Shown here piece after piece: positions 16,013 to 24,906 of a stretch of DNA of 64,000 nucleotides. This stretch comes from CS4-C045 sp963844115 (GTDB taxonomy: Bacteria > Planctomycetota > Planctomycetia > Pirellulales > UBA7805): positions 1 to 64,000 of the forward strand of contig CAWJNN010000047.1 in the NCBI GenBank assembly GCA_963844115.1, read 5' to 3'. Position 1 is the first letter of the stretch, and the number at the start of each line of letters is the position of its first letter. The translations under genes and the position numbers were made by a program. The notes below the pieces were generated by a model. That model saw only the letters and a program-made list of their open reading frames with translations. It had not been told where the DNA came from and did no database searches.

Positions 16013-17135
16013 GGCCGCCAACGCTGTATGGCGAATCACACAGGTGACGGTGCCCGTTGCCGCAGGCGCCATTGCTTTGGTACTGGTGATTGCCTGGCTA
16101 GCCGGGTCGTTTGAAAGCAAGATCGCCCCCAGCACGCCGACGGCGAAAGGCTCCCAGCTCGCAGGTCAAACAATCGATGTTGTTCACGAAGTGACGAAGG
16201 ACTACATCGAGGAGGCTGTCGGCACATTAAAGGCTGCAAGCCGGACCGTCGTCTCCGCCAAGGTACTTGCCACGATCGAGGAGATCACGGTCTCGGCGGG
16301 CGAACAGGTCAGCGAAGGTGACGTACTAATTCGACTCAATAGCCAAGACCTCGAAGCTCGGCTCAAACAAGCGGAACAGGCGATGCTCGCCGCCACGGCT
16401 ACTCGCAACGAGGCAATAACAAGGCACGCACGCAACAAGCGACTCGTCGAACAGAACGCCGTCTCGCGGGCAGACTTTGACGAATCCATTCGTCGCCTTG
16501 AAGTGGCGCGTGCCGACGAATTGCGGGCAGAGCAAGCCGTCAACGAAGGCAAGGTGATGCTATCGTATGCAACGATCAAAGCGACCAGGGGCGGGCGGAT
16601 CGTTGACCGGTTCGCAGAGCCGGGCGACACCTCCCGCCCGGGCGAACCGATTTTGGTTCTTTACGACGCCACCTCCTTGCGGCTCGAAGCGCCGGTATTG
16701 GAACATTTGGCGGTCCAACTGTGCGCGGGCGACAAACTGGATGTCTACATCGACGCTTTAGATCGCGAAGTGGAATCAACGATCGACGAGATCGTTCCGC
16801 AAGCGGATGCACCCAGCCGTTCGTTTCTCGTGAAGGCCAGCATTCCGCGGTCGGATGACCTGTTCGAGGGCATGTTCGGCCGGCTGCGCATTCCGGCCGG
16901 GCAACGGCGTCACCTCTGTCTGGCCACCGACGCTATTCAGCAGGTCGGGCAACTTGAATTCGTCGAAGTTGTCACTCCCGACGAACAGATCGAAAGGCGG
17001 TTCATCAAGACGGGTCGGCTTGGGATGCCGGGACGCATTGAGGTGCTGAGCGGGCTAAAAGTTGGTGAGCGAGTCGTGCTTCACCCGGCGGCTGTTCCGG
17101 CTGGCGCGAAGTCGGACGGAGTGAACGATGGCTAG
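15996..17135 (+). CDS. RND efflux periplasmic adaptor (membrane-fusion) protein
   Basis: A 379-residue protein with an N-terminal membrane anchor (about residues 18-40), a lipoyl/barrel-sandwich half (ASRTVVSAKVLATIEEI, then VSAGEQVSEGDVLIRL), a coiled-coil hairpin (about 120-190, with LVEQNAVSRADFDES) and the second lipoyl half (ATRGGRIVDRFAEPGDTSR). A beta-barrel and a membrane-proximal domain (VLSGLKVGERVVLHPA) follow. It bridges the inner-membrane pump to an outer-membrane channel. The last codons overlap the pump gene by 8 bases. No outer-membrane factor gene is seen in this operon. Confidence 0.92.
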   Translation: MNGFRRAANAVWRITQVTVPVAAGAIALVLVIAWLAGSFESKIAPSTPTAKGSQLAGQTIDVVHEVTKDYIEEAVGTLKAASRTVVSAKVLATIEEITVSAGEQVSEGDVLIRLNSQDLEARLKQAEQAMLAATATRNEAITRHARNKRLVEQNAVSRADFDESIRRLEVARADELRAEQAVNEGKVMLSYATIKATRGGRIVDRFAEPGDTSRPGEPILVLYDATSLRLEAPVLEHLAVQLCAGDKLDVYIDALDREVESTIDEIVPQADAPSRSFLVKASIPRSDDLFEGMFGRLRIPAGQRRHLCLATDAIQQVGQLEFVEVVTPDEQIERRFIKTGRLGMPGRIEVLSGLKVGERVVLHPAAVPAGAKSDGVNDG

Positions 17136-20100
17136 CCAGCCGCAATCACTCGCCGACCGAGAATCGGCGCCTTTCATGACCCGCTTGGTCGAAGTCTTTC
17201 TACGTGGCGACGTGACGTTTCTGTTCGTCGTTATCTCTCTGATGCTCGGAGGCTCTGCATTGTGGCTCACGCCGCGCGAAGAAGAGCCGCAAATCGTCGT
17301 CCCAATGGCCGACGTATTCGTAAGCGCCCCTGGCTTGTCTGCCGAGGAAGTCGAACAACAGGTGACGCGCCGCCTGGAAAAACTGCTCTACCAGATCGAC
17401 GGTGTGGAGTATGTCTATTCGATGTCGCGGCCAGGACAGAGCGTCGTGACGGTCCGTTTCTATGTCAGTGAAGACAGGGAAGACTCTCTCGTAAAGTTGT
17501 ACAACAAGATCAATTCCAATACCGATCAAATTCCACCCGTCGTCGATTCGTGGGTCGTCAAGCCGATCGAGATTGACGACGTGCCGATCGTCATCGCGAC
17601 GCTTTGGACCGACCGTACCGCGTTGTATAGCGACCACGAACTGCGCCGTATCGCCGAAGAAGTGCAGCACGAGCTGCAGGCGATACCTAATACAAATCAG
17701 GTCTGGATCGCCGGTGGCAGGCCTCGGCGAATTCGCGTCCTACTCGATGGCCAGAGGCTGGCGGCTCGGCAAACGTCGCCACTTCAGATCGCTGCCGCGT
17801 TGCAGGCCAGCAACGTCAATCAACGAAGCGGACAATTCGAGCAACAAGATCAGCAGTTCATTGTTGAGACGGGCGTTTTCATCAAAGATGTGAAGGACCT
17901 GTCGAACCTGGTCGTCCATATCGCCGGCGACCGCCCGGTCTATCTTAAAGACGTCGCAGATATCCTCGACGGACCGGCTGAGGTCGAGAGTTACAGTTGG
18001 ATTGGTTTCGGTCCGGCCGACGAAGAAGAGGTCCTGGGCGACTTCTACCCGGCCGTCCACATTGCGGTGGCCAAACGCAAAGGAACAAATGCCGTTTGGG
18101 TGGCCAGTGCTGTTGAAAATCGCCTGGCGGAACTGTCCGAGACGCATCTGCCTGACGGAGTGCGCTATCGAATTACGCGCGACTACGGTGAGACTGCCAG
18201 TGACAAGGTCAACGAACTTATCGAAGGCCTGGCTGTTGCGGTGATCACGGTCGTGGTTTTGATTGGACTCTCGATCGGTTGGCGGGCGGCGTTGGTGATT
18301 GCGCTGGCGATCCCGGTTTGCTACAGCCTTACGCTATTCGTGAACCTGTTGGGCGGTTACACAATCAACCGTGTCACCATGTTCGCGTTGATTCTTTCGC
18401 TCGGTCTGCTGGTCGACGATCCCATTACCGACGTCGAGAACATCGCCCGCTACTTCGCAATGCGAATCCTGCCGCCTCGCCAGGCCGTGCTTCGCGCCGT
18501 TCAAGAAGTCAGACCCGCTTTGATCCTCTCGACGTTCGCGATCATTGCCAGCTTCCTGCCACTGTTCTTCATTACGGGCATGATGGGACCGTACATGGCC
18601 CCCATGGCGATGAACGTGCCTCTCACGGTAACAATCTCAACGGTTGTGGCTTTCATGATCACTCCCTGGATGGCGATGGTCGCTTTGCGCGGGTTGAATG
18701 AACGACCGGGCGAAGATCCCTACGACCTGACGCAACGGCCCATTTATCGCCTTGCACGAGCCATCCTTGGCCCAATCGTCGATAACCGCCGTCTTGCCTG
18801 GGTGGTGCTGATCGGAGTCGGAGTGCTGCTTGTTGCGGCAATGGCCTTGCCCGTCTTTCGTGCGGTGCCGTTGAAGATGCTTCCCTACGACAACAAGAAC
18901 GAGTTTCAGATCGTCATCGACATGCCCGAAGGCACAACGCTGGACCGTACCGATGCGGTTGCGCGTCGCCTGGCGAATGAAATCGCCGTCCAGCCCGAGG
19001 TCCGTGACTACGAAGTCTACGTTGGCACCTCCTCTCCGATGGATTTCAACGGCATGGTCCGGCATTACTTTCTGAGAAAGGGAACCAATGTCGCCGACAT
19101 TCGAGTGAATCTCGCGCCGAAAGAAAAGCGTGTTCAGCAATCGCACGAAATACTGCTGCGCATTCGAAAACCGTTGACGACACTTGCCGTGAAGTTGGGC
19201 GCCAACATCAAGCTGGTTGAAGTACCACCTGGACCGCCGGTGCTTTCAACGCTGACCGCAGAAGTCTACGGGCCAGCGGGAGTCGACTACAACCTGCTCG
19301 TTGCCGCGGGCAAACAGGTCGAAGCCCGACTGGCTCGGGAGCCCGGTGTCGTTGACGTTGACGTTAGTACGGAAGAAGACCAGGTGCGATGGGTTTTCGA
19401 GACCGATAAATCGAAAGCCGCCCTGTCGGGCATCTCCACCGAGAGAATCGCTAAAACTCTGGCAATGTCCTTGGACGGCTACAAGGCGACGGTGCTACAC
19501 AAGCCGGACGAAGTCGAACCCCTGTGGGTCGAACTCCGCTTACCAAGAGCCCATCGTTCGGCGGTTGATGAACTGGAGGAGTTGTACGTTCAAGGCGATC
19601 ACGGTCACATCGTCCAGCTTGGCGGACTCGGCAAATTCGTTGAAGGCATCGAGGACAAGACGATCTACCACAAAAATCTGCAACGTGTCGTCTACGTTTA
19701 TGGTGAAATCGCTGGCCGCCCGCCGGCAGATGTCATTGTGGACATTCAAACGGATCAAAGGTCCCAGACCGTTGCCCAAGCGGCAAACGAGGTTCGACCC
19801 GTTGACCAGCGGACCTGGCTTTCCCCGGGGGGCGGCGATCATTGGTCCGTTCCCGCTGGAATCAAAGTCCAATGGGCGGGCGAAGGCGAATGGAAAATTA
19901 CGCTCGATGTGTTCCGCGACCTGGGACTTGCGTTTACGGCTGCCCTGTTCGGAATCTTCGTGATCTTGATGTTTCAAACCGGTTCGCGCCTGCTGCCGCT
20001 CCTGATTATGCTGGCGATCCCGCTAACGCTGATCGGCATCATGCCTGGTTTCTGGCTGCTGAACGCTCTGTTCAGCAACCCCGTTGGCGGTTATCCGAAT

Positions 20101-20442
20101 CCGACCTTTTTAACCGCCACTGCGATGATCGGCATGATCGCTCTGGCTGGAATCGTCGTTCGCAACTCGGTCGTGCTGATCGACTTCATCCATATGGCCC
20201 AAAAGGAAGGATTACCGCTGCGCGAAGCCATCATTCGCAGCGTTGCCGTTCGCACCCGCCCCATCATGTTGACCGCCGGCACCACGCTGCTGGCCAACGG
20301 GGTCATCACGCTGGATCCAGTCTTCTCCGGGCTGGCTTGGGCAATCATCTTCGGCATCCTCACCTCGACGCTCTTTACGCTGATCGTCATTCCCACTGTC
20401 TATTGGTTACTCTATGGCCAACAAGAAACGACGATGAGCTAG
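17128..20442 (+). CDS. RND-family efflux pump permease
   Basis: A 1104-residue inner-membrane pump with the usual duplicated plan: one helix, a large periplasmic porter loop, helices 2-7, and then the repeat. The helix 4 region has LGLLVDDPITDVENIARYF, which carries the proton-relay Asp pair (DD), and helix 10-11 has AGIVVRNSVVLIDFI. RND pumps export toxic organic compounds or metals using the proton gradient. The periplasmic loops lack obvious metal-binding Met/His clusters, so the HAE-like (organic) class is more likely than CusA. Its place after an ArsR regulator and an SQR-like enzyme suggests export of a sulfur-linked or stress-linked compound. Confidence 0.92.
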   Translation: MASQPQSLADRESAPFMTRLVEVFLRGDVTFLFVVISLMLGGSALWLTPREEEPQIVVPMADVFVSAPGLSAEEVEQQVTRRLEKLLYQIDGVEYVYSMSRPGQSVVTVRFYVSEDREDSLVKLYNKINSNTDQIPPVVDSWVVKPIEIDDVPIVIATLWTDRTALYSDHELRRIAEEVQHELQAIPNTNQVWIAGGRPRRIRVLLDGQRLAARQTSPLQIAAALQASNVNQRSGQFEQQDQQFIVETGVFIKDVKDLSNLVVHIAGDRPVYLKDVADILDGPAEVESYSWIGFGPADEEEVLGDFYPAVHIAVAKRKGTNAVWVASAVENRLAELSETHLPDGVRYRITRDYGETASDKVNELIEGLAVAVITVVVLIGLSIGWRAALVIALAIPVCYSLTLFVNLLGGYTINRVTMFALILSLGLLVDDPITDVENIARYFAMRILPPRQAVLRAVQEVRPALILSTFAIIASFLPLFFITGMMGPYMAPMAMNVPLTVTISTVVAFMITPWMAMVALRGLNERPGEDPYDLTQRPIYRLARAILGPIVDNRRLAWVVLIGVGVLLVAAMALPVFRAVPLKMLPYDNKNEFQIVIDMPEGTTLDRTDAVARRLANEIAVQPEVRDYEVYVGTSSPMDFNGMVRHYFLRKGTNVADIRVNLAPKEKRVQQSHEILLRIRKPLTTLAVKLGANIKLVEVPPGPPVLSTLTAEVYGPAGVDYNLLVAAGKQVEARLAREPGVVDVDVSTEEDQVRWVFETDKSKAALSGISTERIAKTLAMSLDGYKATVLHKPDEVEPLWVELRLPRAHRSAVDELEELYVQGDHGHIVQLGGLGKFVEGIEDKTIYHKNLQRVVYVYGEIAGRPPADVIVDIQTDQRSQTVAQAANEVRPVDQRTWLSPGGGDHWSVPAGIKVQWAGEGEWKITLDVFRDLGLAFTAALFGIFVILMFQTGSRLLPLLIMLAIPLTLIGIMPGFWLLNALFSNPVGGYPNPTFLTATAMIGMIALAGIVVRNSVVLIDFIHMAQKEGLPLREAIIRSVAVRTRPIMLTAGTTLLANGVITLDPVFSGLAWAIIFGILTSTLFTLIVIPTVYWLLYGQQETTMS

Positions 20443-20476
20443 AGACCACTATCTCAATACGGTTCGAGTAACCGGA

Positions 20477-20767
20477 ATGACTGAGCCAGAATCCACGCAG
20501 GAGTTTTCGGTAACCCGTCACTTGCAAGATCTGGCGACGGTTATTGGGTTTGGCGTCCTTGGCTGGGCGTTATGTGGATTCGTTGTGTGGATCGGGGGCC
20601 AATTCTTTTCGATGAATACGACCCTGCTCCTACACGCTGCGCTGGTAATTGAGAGAAACTTCAATATGTTTAAGAGTGTCATTGGAACGTGGGTGCCCTT
20701 TGCACTGATTCTGGTGACGACCTATTTGTCTGGCGTTTGTGCAAGGCGGCGCCGGGACACGGCATAA
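20477..20767 (+). CDS. Small membrane protein of unknown function
   Basis: A 96-residue protein with two or three hydrophobic segments: TVIGFGVLGWALCGFVVWIG, then LLLHAALVIE, then WVPFALILVTTYLSGVC. It begins 34 bases after the RND gene and probably belongs to the same operon. Its stop overlaps the ATG of the following dehydrogenase remnant (TAATG). No family is recognised. Confidence 0.6.
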   Translation: MTEPESTQEFSVTRHLQDLATVIGFGVLGWALCGFVVWIGGQFFSMNTTLLLHAALVIERNFNMFKSVIGTWVPFALILVTTYLSGVCARRRRDTA

Positions 20768-21305
20768 TGAAAAACCAGCGAGTCGTTGTCAGCAGATTCG
20801 GCGATCGAGTCCTGATCCATGGCGCTTCGGGCGGGTGTGGGACGGCACTTCTTCAGCTCGGCAGGCAAATGCAACTGAAAATGGAAAAGTTCATGCCGTA
20901 TTCGACGGCGTCGGAGGACGCAACTTGCTCCGCTCGTATCGCTGCCTGAATCCGGGCGGCACACTTGTGTTCTACGGAATGACGAGCGCTTTACTCGGCG
21001 GTCGGCGAACCGCCTTGTCAGCAACACGGACTCTTGCGTATGCTCTGGGGACCTTCGGACTGAACTTCTGGCCAGACGGTCGAAAGGTCGCTCTTCACAG
21101 CATACAAAACCGGAAGCGGCGCCATCCAGCGGATTATCGCAACGATCTCGCCCACCTCTTGCGGCTGCTCAGCAAAGATGAGATTTGTCCTGTCATTGCC
21201 AGAAGCTTCGATCTGGAGGAGGCCGCCAAAGCGCATGAACTGCTCGCCAGAAAGACATTCCATGGGAAGATTGTCCTCACCAGTGAAGACGTGCGTTCCA
21301 CGTAG
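20767..21305 (+). pseudogene. Medium-chain dehydrogenase/quinone reductase, internally deleted and frameshifted
   Basis: It starts MKNQRVVVSRFG, the typical first strand of zinc-independent quinone oxidoreductases, but jumps at once to the nucleotide-binding motif DRVLIHGASGGCGTALLQLG. About 130 residues (the catalytic domain) are therefore missing. A frameshift at about 20885 leads to VHAVFDGVGGRNLLRSYRCL, then NPGGTLVFYGMTS, and a normal C-terminus (LLARKTFHGKIVLTSED). The gene cannot make an active enzyme. Confidence 0.75.
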
Positions 21306-21326
21306 CCAACCGTTTTAGGCGGAATC

Positions 21327-21604
21327 ATGAGCGAAGAAGACAACGCGCAGGCGGACAGCCCGAAGAACGCCTGGGTCGCGGCCGCACTGAGCTTCATTTT
21401 GCCGGGAGCCGGTCTGACATATCTCGGCAAGCCGGGCGCGGCAGCCATTAATCTGCTTGTGGCAATCGTCCTAACCGCGGCCGCTTTATTGGTCGCACCA
21501 CAGGAAGTTGTCGATCACGTCCATTATCTTTATCTGGTGATCGCGGTCGGCTCGGGCGCTCGGCGCACGCTACGGCAAATCGAAACGGCGGTGCGGCTCG
21601 ATAG
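21327..21604 (+). CDS. Small two-helix membrane protein (TM2-like), frameshifted near the end
   Basis: Begins MSEEDNAQADSPKNAWVAAA. It has two hydrophobic helices with the turn FILPGAGLTYLGKPGAAAIN between them, the pattern of TM2-like small proteins, and a third short hydrophobic stretch (HYLYLVIAVGSG). A one-base shift at about 21562 restores AHATANRNGGAAR and a stop at 21604; uncorrected, the frame runs to 21764 with arginine-rich nonsense. The role is unknown. The DNA from 21605 to the DASS gene shows nothing recognisable. Confidence 0.6.
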
Positions 21605-21796
21605 CCGCGCCGGTTGCTCGACCCGTCACGGCTGCGACTCGCCATTGACAAGTGACGGCGGTGCAGTTGCTAGGCGCCTTTGTAGCCAGCGAGCATGTCG
21701 GAAGCTTGCAGATGCTCGGACAACGTCGAGCGGCGAACTTCATCGCTGCCGGCCTGCACAATGATCAGCACAATGACCGGCATTCGATCGGGACTT

Positions 21797-23382
21797 TCAC
21801 ATTTCCAGACCCAGCAGAGGACCCACGACAAAGTAGCTCAGCAAAGTCACCAGGACGACACCGATCAGGTTCAGCCAGAACCCGGCGCGGATCATCTGTG
21901 GCATCGTGATCCGACCGGACGCGAACACGATCGCGTTGGGTGGTGTCGCCACCGGCAACATGAACGCACAGCTGGCGGCCATCGCGGCCGGAAAGATCAG
22001 CAAGTAAGGGTGAATGCCCAGGCCGGGCGCCATGGCGGCCAGGATCGGCAGCATCGCGGTGATCGTGGCCGTGTTGGAGGTAAGTTCGGTCAGATAAACG
22101 ATGCCCGCGGCCACGACCGCAATGAGCACGATCGTGGGCATGCCGGCAAGCACACGCGCGTGACTGCCGATAAAGTCGGCGACGCCGTTGGCGTCGATTG
22201 CTTTTGCCAGGCTGAGGCCACCACCGAACAGGATCAGGATTCCCCATGGCAGTTGCCGGGCGGTTTCCCAATCCATGACAAAGGTTCGCTCGCCGCGCCG
22301 GGCAGGTATGACAAACAACAGCAGCGCGGCCGACATGGCAATACCCGCGTCGCTTAGCCCGGCAAGCGGCGCGAATTTGGTTTCGCCGATTTGGAATGCA
22401 ATCTGTTGCAGCCAGGGACGAGTGATCCACAATGTGGCGGCGAGCATGAATACGATGAAGGTGGCCCACTGCCCGCGATTGACCGGCCCCAGCGATTTCA
22501 GTTCGTTGCGAATCAGTTCGCTGCCGCCTTTGATCTCGCCGATGCGGATCGGGTACAGCACACGCGTCAGCAGCAGTAGCACAATGGGAAGGAAGGCGAC
22601 GACCAGCGGCACGCCGATCGGCAGCCACGAGGCAAAGCTGATGTCGGTTCGGTACGGTTCGGCGATGTTGTCTCGAAGAAATCCGACCAAGACAACGTTG
22701 GGCGGCGTGCCGATGATGGTCGCGATGCCGCCGATCGATGCGGCGTAGGCAATACCCAACATCAAGCAGACGGCGAAATTATCAGACTCGTCCTGGTCCG
22801 CAGACAGTTTTTTGGTTGGATCGTCGTCCGCTGGGTCGGCGTTGTCATCTTTATCATCACTGGTACGGACCAAGGCCAGGACGCTGAGTGCGATGGGCAG
22901 CATCATTGCCGTCGTCGCCGTATTCGAGACGAAGGCACTGAGCACGGCGGTTGCCGCCATGAAACCAGCCACCATGCGGACGGGCCGCGCCGGTCAGGCT
23001 TAATGTCATCAAGGCAATGCGCTTACCCGAGCCCCCAGCGCTGCATGGACAAAGCCAACAGAAAGCCGCCCATGAACAGAAAGATCACCGGATCGGCATA
23101 CGGTGCCGCGGACGCTTTGATGTCGGCTGCGCCCAGCAGCGGAAATACCGCCAGCGGTAAAAGCGCGGTGGCCGAAATATGGATCGCTTCGGACAGCCAC
23201 CAGATGGCCATCCAGATCATCACGGCCAGCGTCGCGCGGCCCGTGGCCGTAAACTCGACCACCTCGCCGCCAGCCGCCTGGTATTCGGTGGGCAGCAGAG
23301 GGTAGCAGGCCGCGGCCACGATCGGCCCGGCGATGAGACCTGTCCACTGAATGGCCTCGCGAGTCTTGGTGGTCGGTTTCAT
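21797..23382 (-). CDS. DASS/SLC13-family sodium-coupled anion transporter, frameshifted
   Basis: About 510 residues in two frames joined at about 23020. The first part (MKPTTKTREAIQWTG...) has the early helices with WWLSEAIHISATALLPLAVF. The second part has the two SNT signatures of the family, FVSNTATTAMMLPIALSVL and LTSNTATITAMLPILAAM, which form the substrate/sodium site. Members carry di- and tricarboxylates or sulfate into the cell. A charged cytoplasmic insert (TSDDKDDNADPADDDP) lies between the halves. The ATG at 23382 has no clear ribosome site. Three GGTGCAAT motifs lie upstream at 23394-23440. Confidence 0.85.
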
Positions 23383-23685
23383 GATGAAAATAGGAGGTGC
23401 AATTATACGGTGCAATTAAACTTAATAGGTGCAATGATCCGTCGAAAGGACCGTTGCGCGGCGCGCCGGCGCGGGGCATCTCGATCGATAGTAGAATATC
23501 ACACACGCAGGGTGCCCGCTCGCGGGCGATAAACGGGACGGAACATCGGGATAACAATGCGAACATGATATCGCCTGGCCAACGGATAGTGGACTTTGAT
23601 ACAGTCCGAATGATCGCCGACGCGTGCTTGGCGACCGCAATCGAGGATGCGCGGCATCGGCAGCGTATCGAGAAGATCGATCACG

Positions 23686-23760
23686 GCCTTTGTTAGCTGA
23701 GCCTTCGTTAGCCGAGACTTTGTTCGCTGAGCCCTTGTTTGCTGAGCCTTTGTTAGCTGA
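23686..23760 (+). repeat. Five 15-base tandem repeats directly before an exporter gene
   Basis: Five consecutive 15-base units based on GCCTTTGTTAGCTGA (23686, 23701, 23716, 23731, 23746), the first and last identical. They end 8 bases before the start codon of the HlyD-like gene. One frame reads as pentapeptides (LLAEP, SLAET, LFAEP, LFAEP, LLAEE), while the other frames contain stops. The rest of 23383-23685 shows no recognisable gene. Confidence 0.85.
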
Positions 23761-23768
23761 GGAATGTG

Positions 23769-24906
23769 ATGGCCAAGAAACTTATCTCCTTCGTGATTCT
23801 CGCCGCCGCGCTAATTGCCGCGTTGTGGGTGAGTCAGCACAGGGAAGTGCCGCTGAAAGTTTCGGGCTTCGTCGAGGCCGACGAAATCCGGGTCGGCTCG
23901 CGCGTCGGCGGCCGCGTAAAAACCGTGCACGTTGAAGAAGGCCAAAAAGTCCGGCTCGGTGATCTGCTGGTGGAACTCGACCCGTTTGATCTGATCGAAC
24001 GGCTCGCCGAAGCGCACGCCCAACAGGCGCGATCGCAGGCGACGCTCGATCGTTTGGAAAACGGATTCCGCGTGGAGGAAGTTGCCCAGGCGAAAGCGCG
24101 AGTCGACCAGCTCGCGGCGATTCTGGAAAAGCTGGTCCATGGCCCGCGTAAACAAGAGATCGATGCGGCGATCCACGATTTAGATCTGGCGAATCACGAA
24201 TTAGAACTCGCATCGAAGCGTCATCACCGTGCCGAGCGTCTGCTGGGGGACAATGCGGTCAGCCGCGACGAGTACGAGGCGGCGCAAACCAACTTGCGCG
24301 TCGCGAAGTCGCGCGTACAGGTAAAACAAGATACGGTTGAGTTGTTGAAAGAGGGCACACGCAAGGAAGATATCGAGGAGGCGAAAGCTGCGCCTGGTGG
24401 AGGCGCAACAAATGCTCGCCCTCAGGAACGCCGGGTACCGATTGGAGGAGATCGCCGAAGCGAAGGCCGGACTGGCGGCAGCCGTTGCGGCGGAGCAAGT
24501 TATTCGCCAACAAATCGACGAATTGAAAATTGTCGCTCCGGTAGACGGCACGATCGAAGCCGTCGATTTACAGCCGGGCGACCTCGTGTCGGGCAACGCT
24601 CCGGCGATTTCGATCATGGACACGTCGCGATTCTGGGTACGCGCATACGTTCCGGAAAACCGGCTCAATCTGCAAATCGACCAGCAAGTGCCGATCACGG
24701 TAGACAGCTACCCTGAACAGCGCTTCCGCGGACGAATCACGTTCATCGTGCGCGAAGCCGAGTTTACTCCTGGCAATGTGCAGACACCGGAGGAACGCTC
24801 GAAGCAAGTCTTCCGCATCAAAGTCACGTTGCTCGACGGTCTCGACCGTTTGCGGCCCGGCATGTCGGCCGACGTATGGTTAGACGAGGCGCTGCCGGAT
24901 GAGTGA
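23769..24906 (+). CDS. HlyD-type periplasmic adaptor of an ABC exporter, frameshifted
   Basis: About 380 residues. There is an N-terminal anchor (LISFVILAAALIAALW), the first lipoyl half (KVSGFVEADEIRVGSRVGGR), a long coiled coil (about residues 75-220), the second lipoyl half (LKIVAPVDGTIEAVDLQPGD) and a barrel domain (FRGRITFIVREAEFTPGNVQ). A single shift at about 24388 separates EDIEEAKA from RLVEAQQMLALRNAGYR. The architecture matches YbhG-like adaptors that pair with YbhF/S/R ABC exporters. The last codons overlap the ABC gene (24899) by 8 bases. Confidence 0.88.

Noticed and set aside
23394..23440. Three GGTGCAAT motifs upstream of the DASS transporter as an operator array
   Set aside because: Spacing is irregular and the motif is short; no support beyond repetition.
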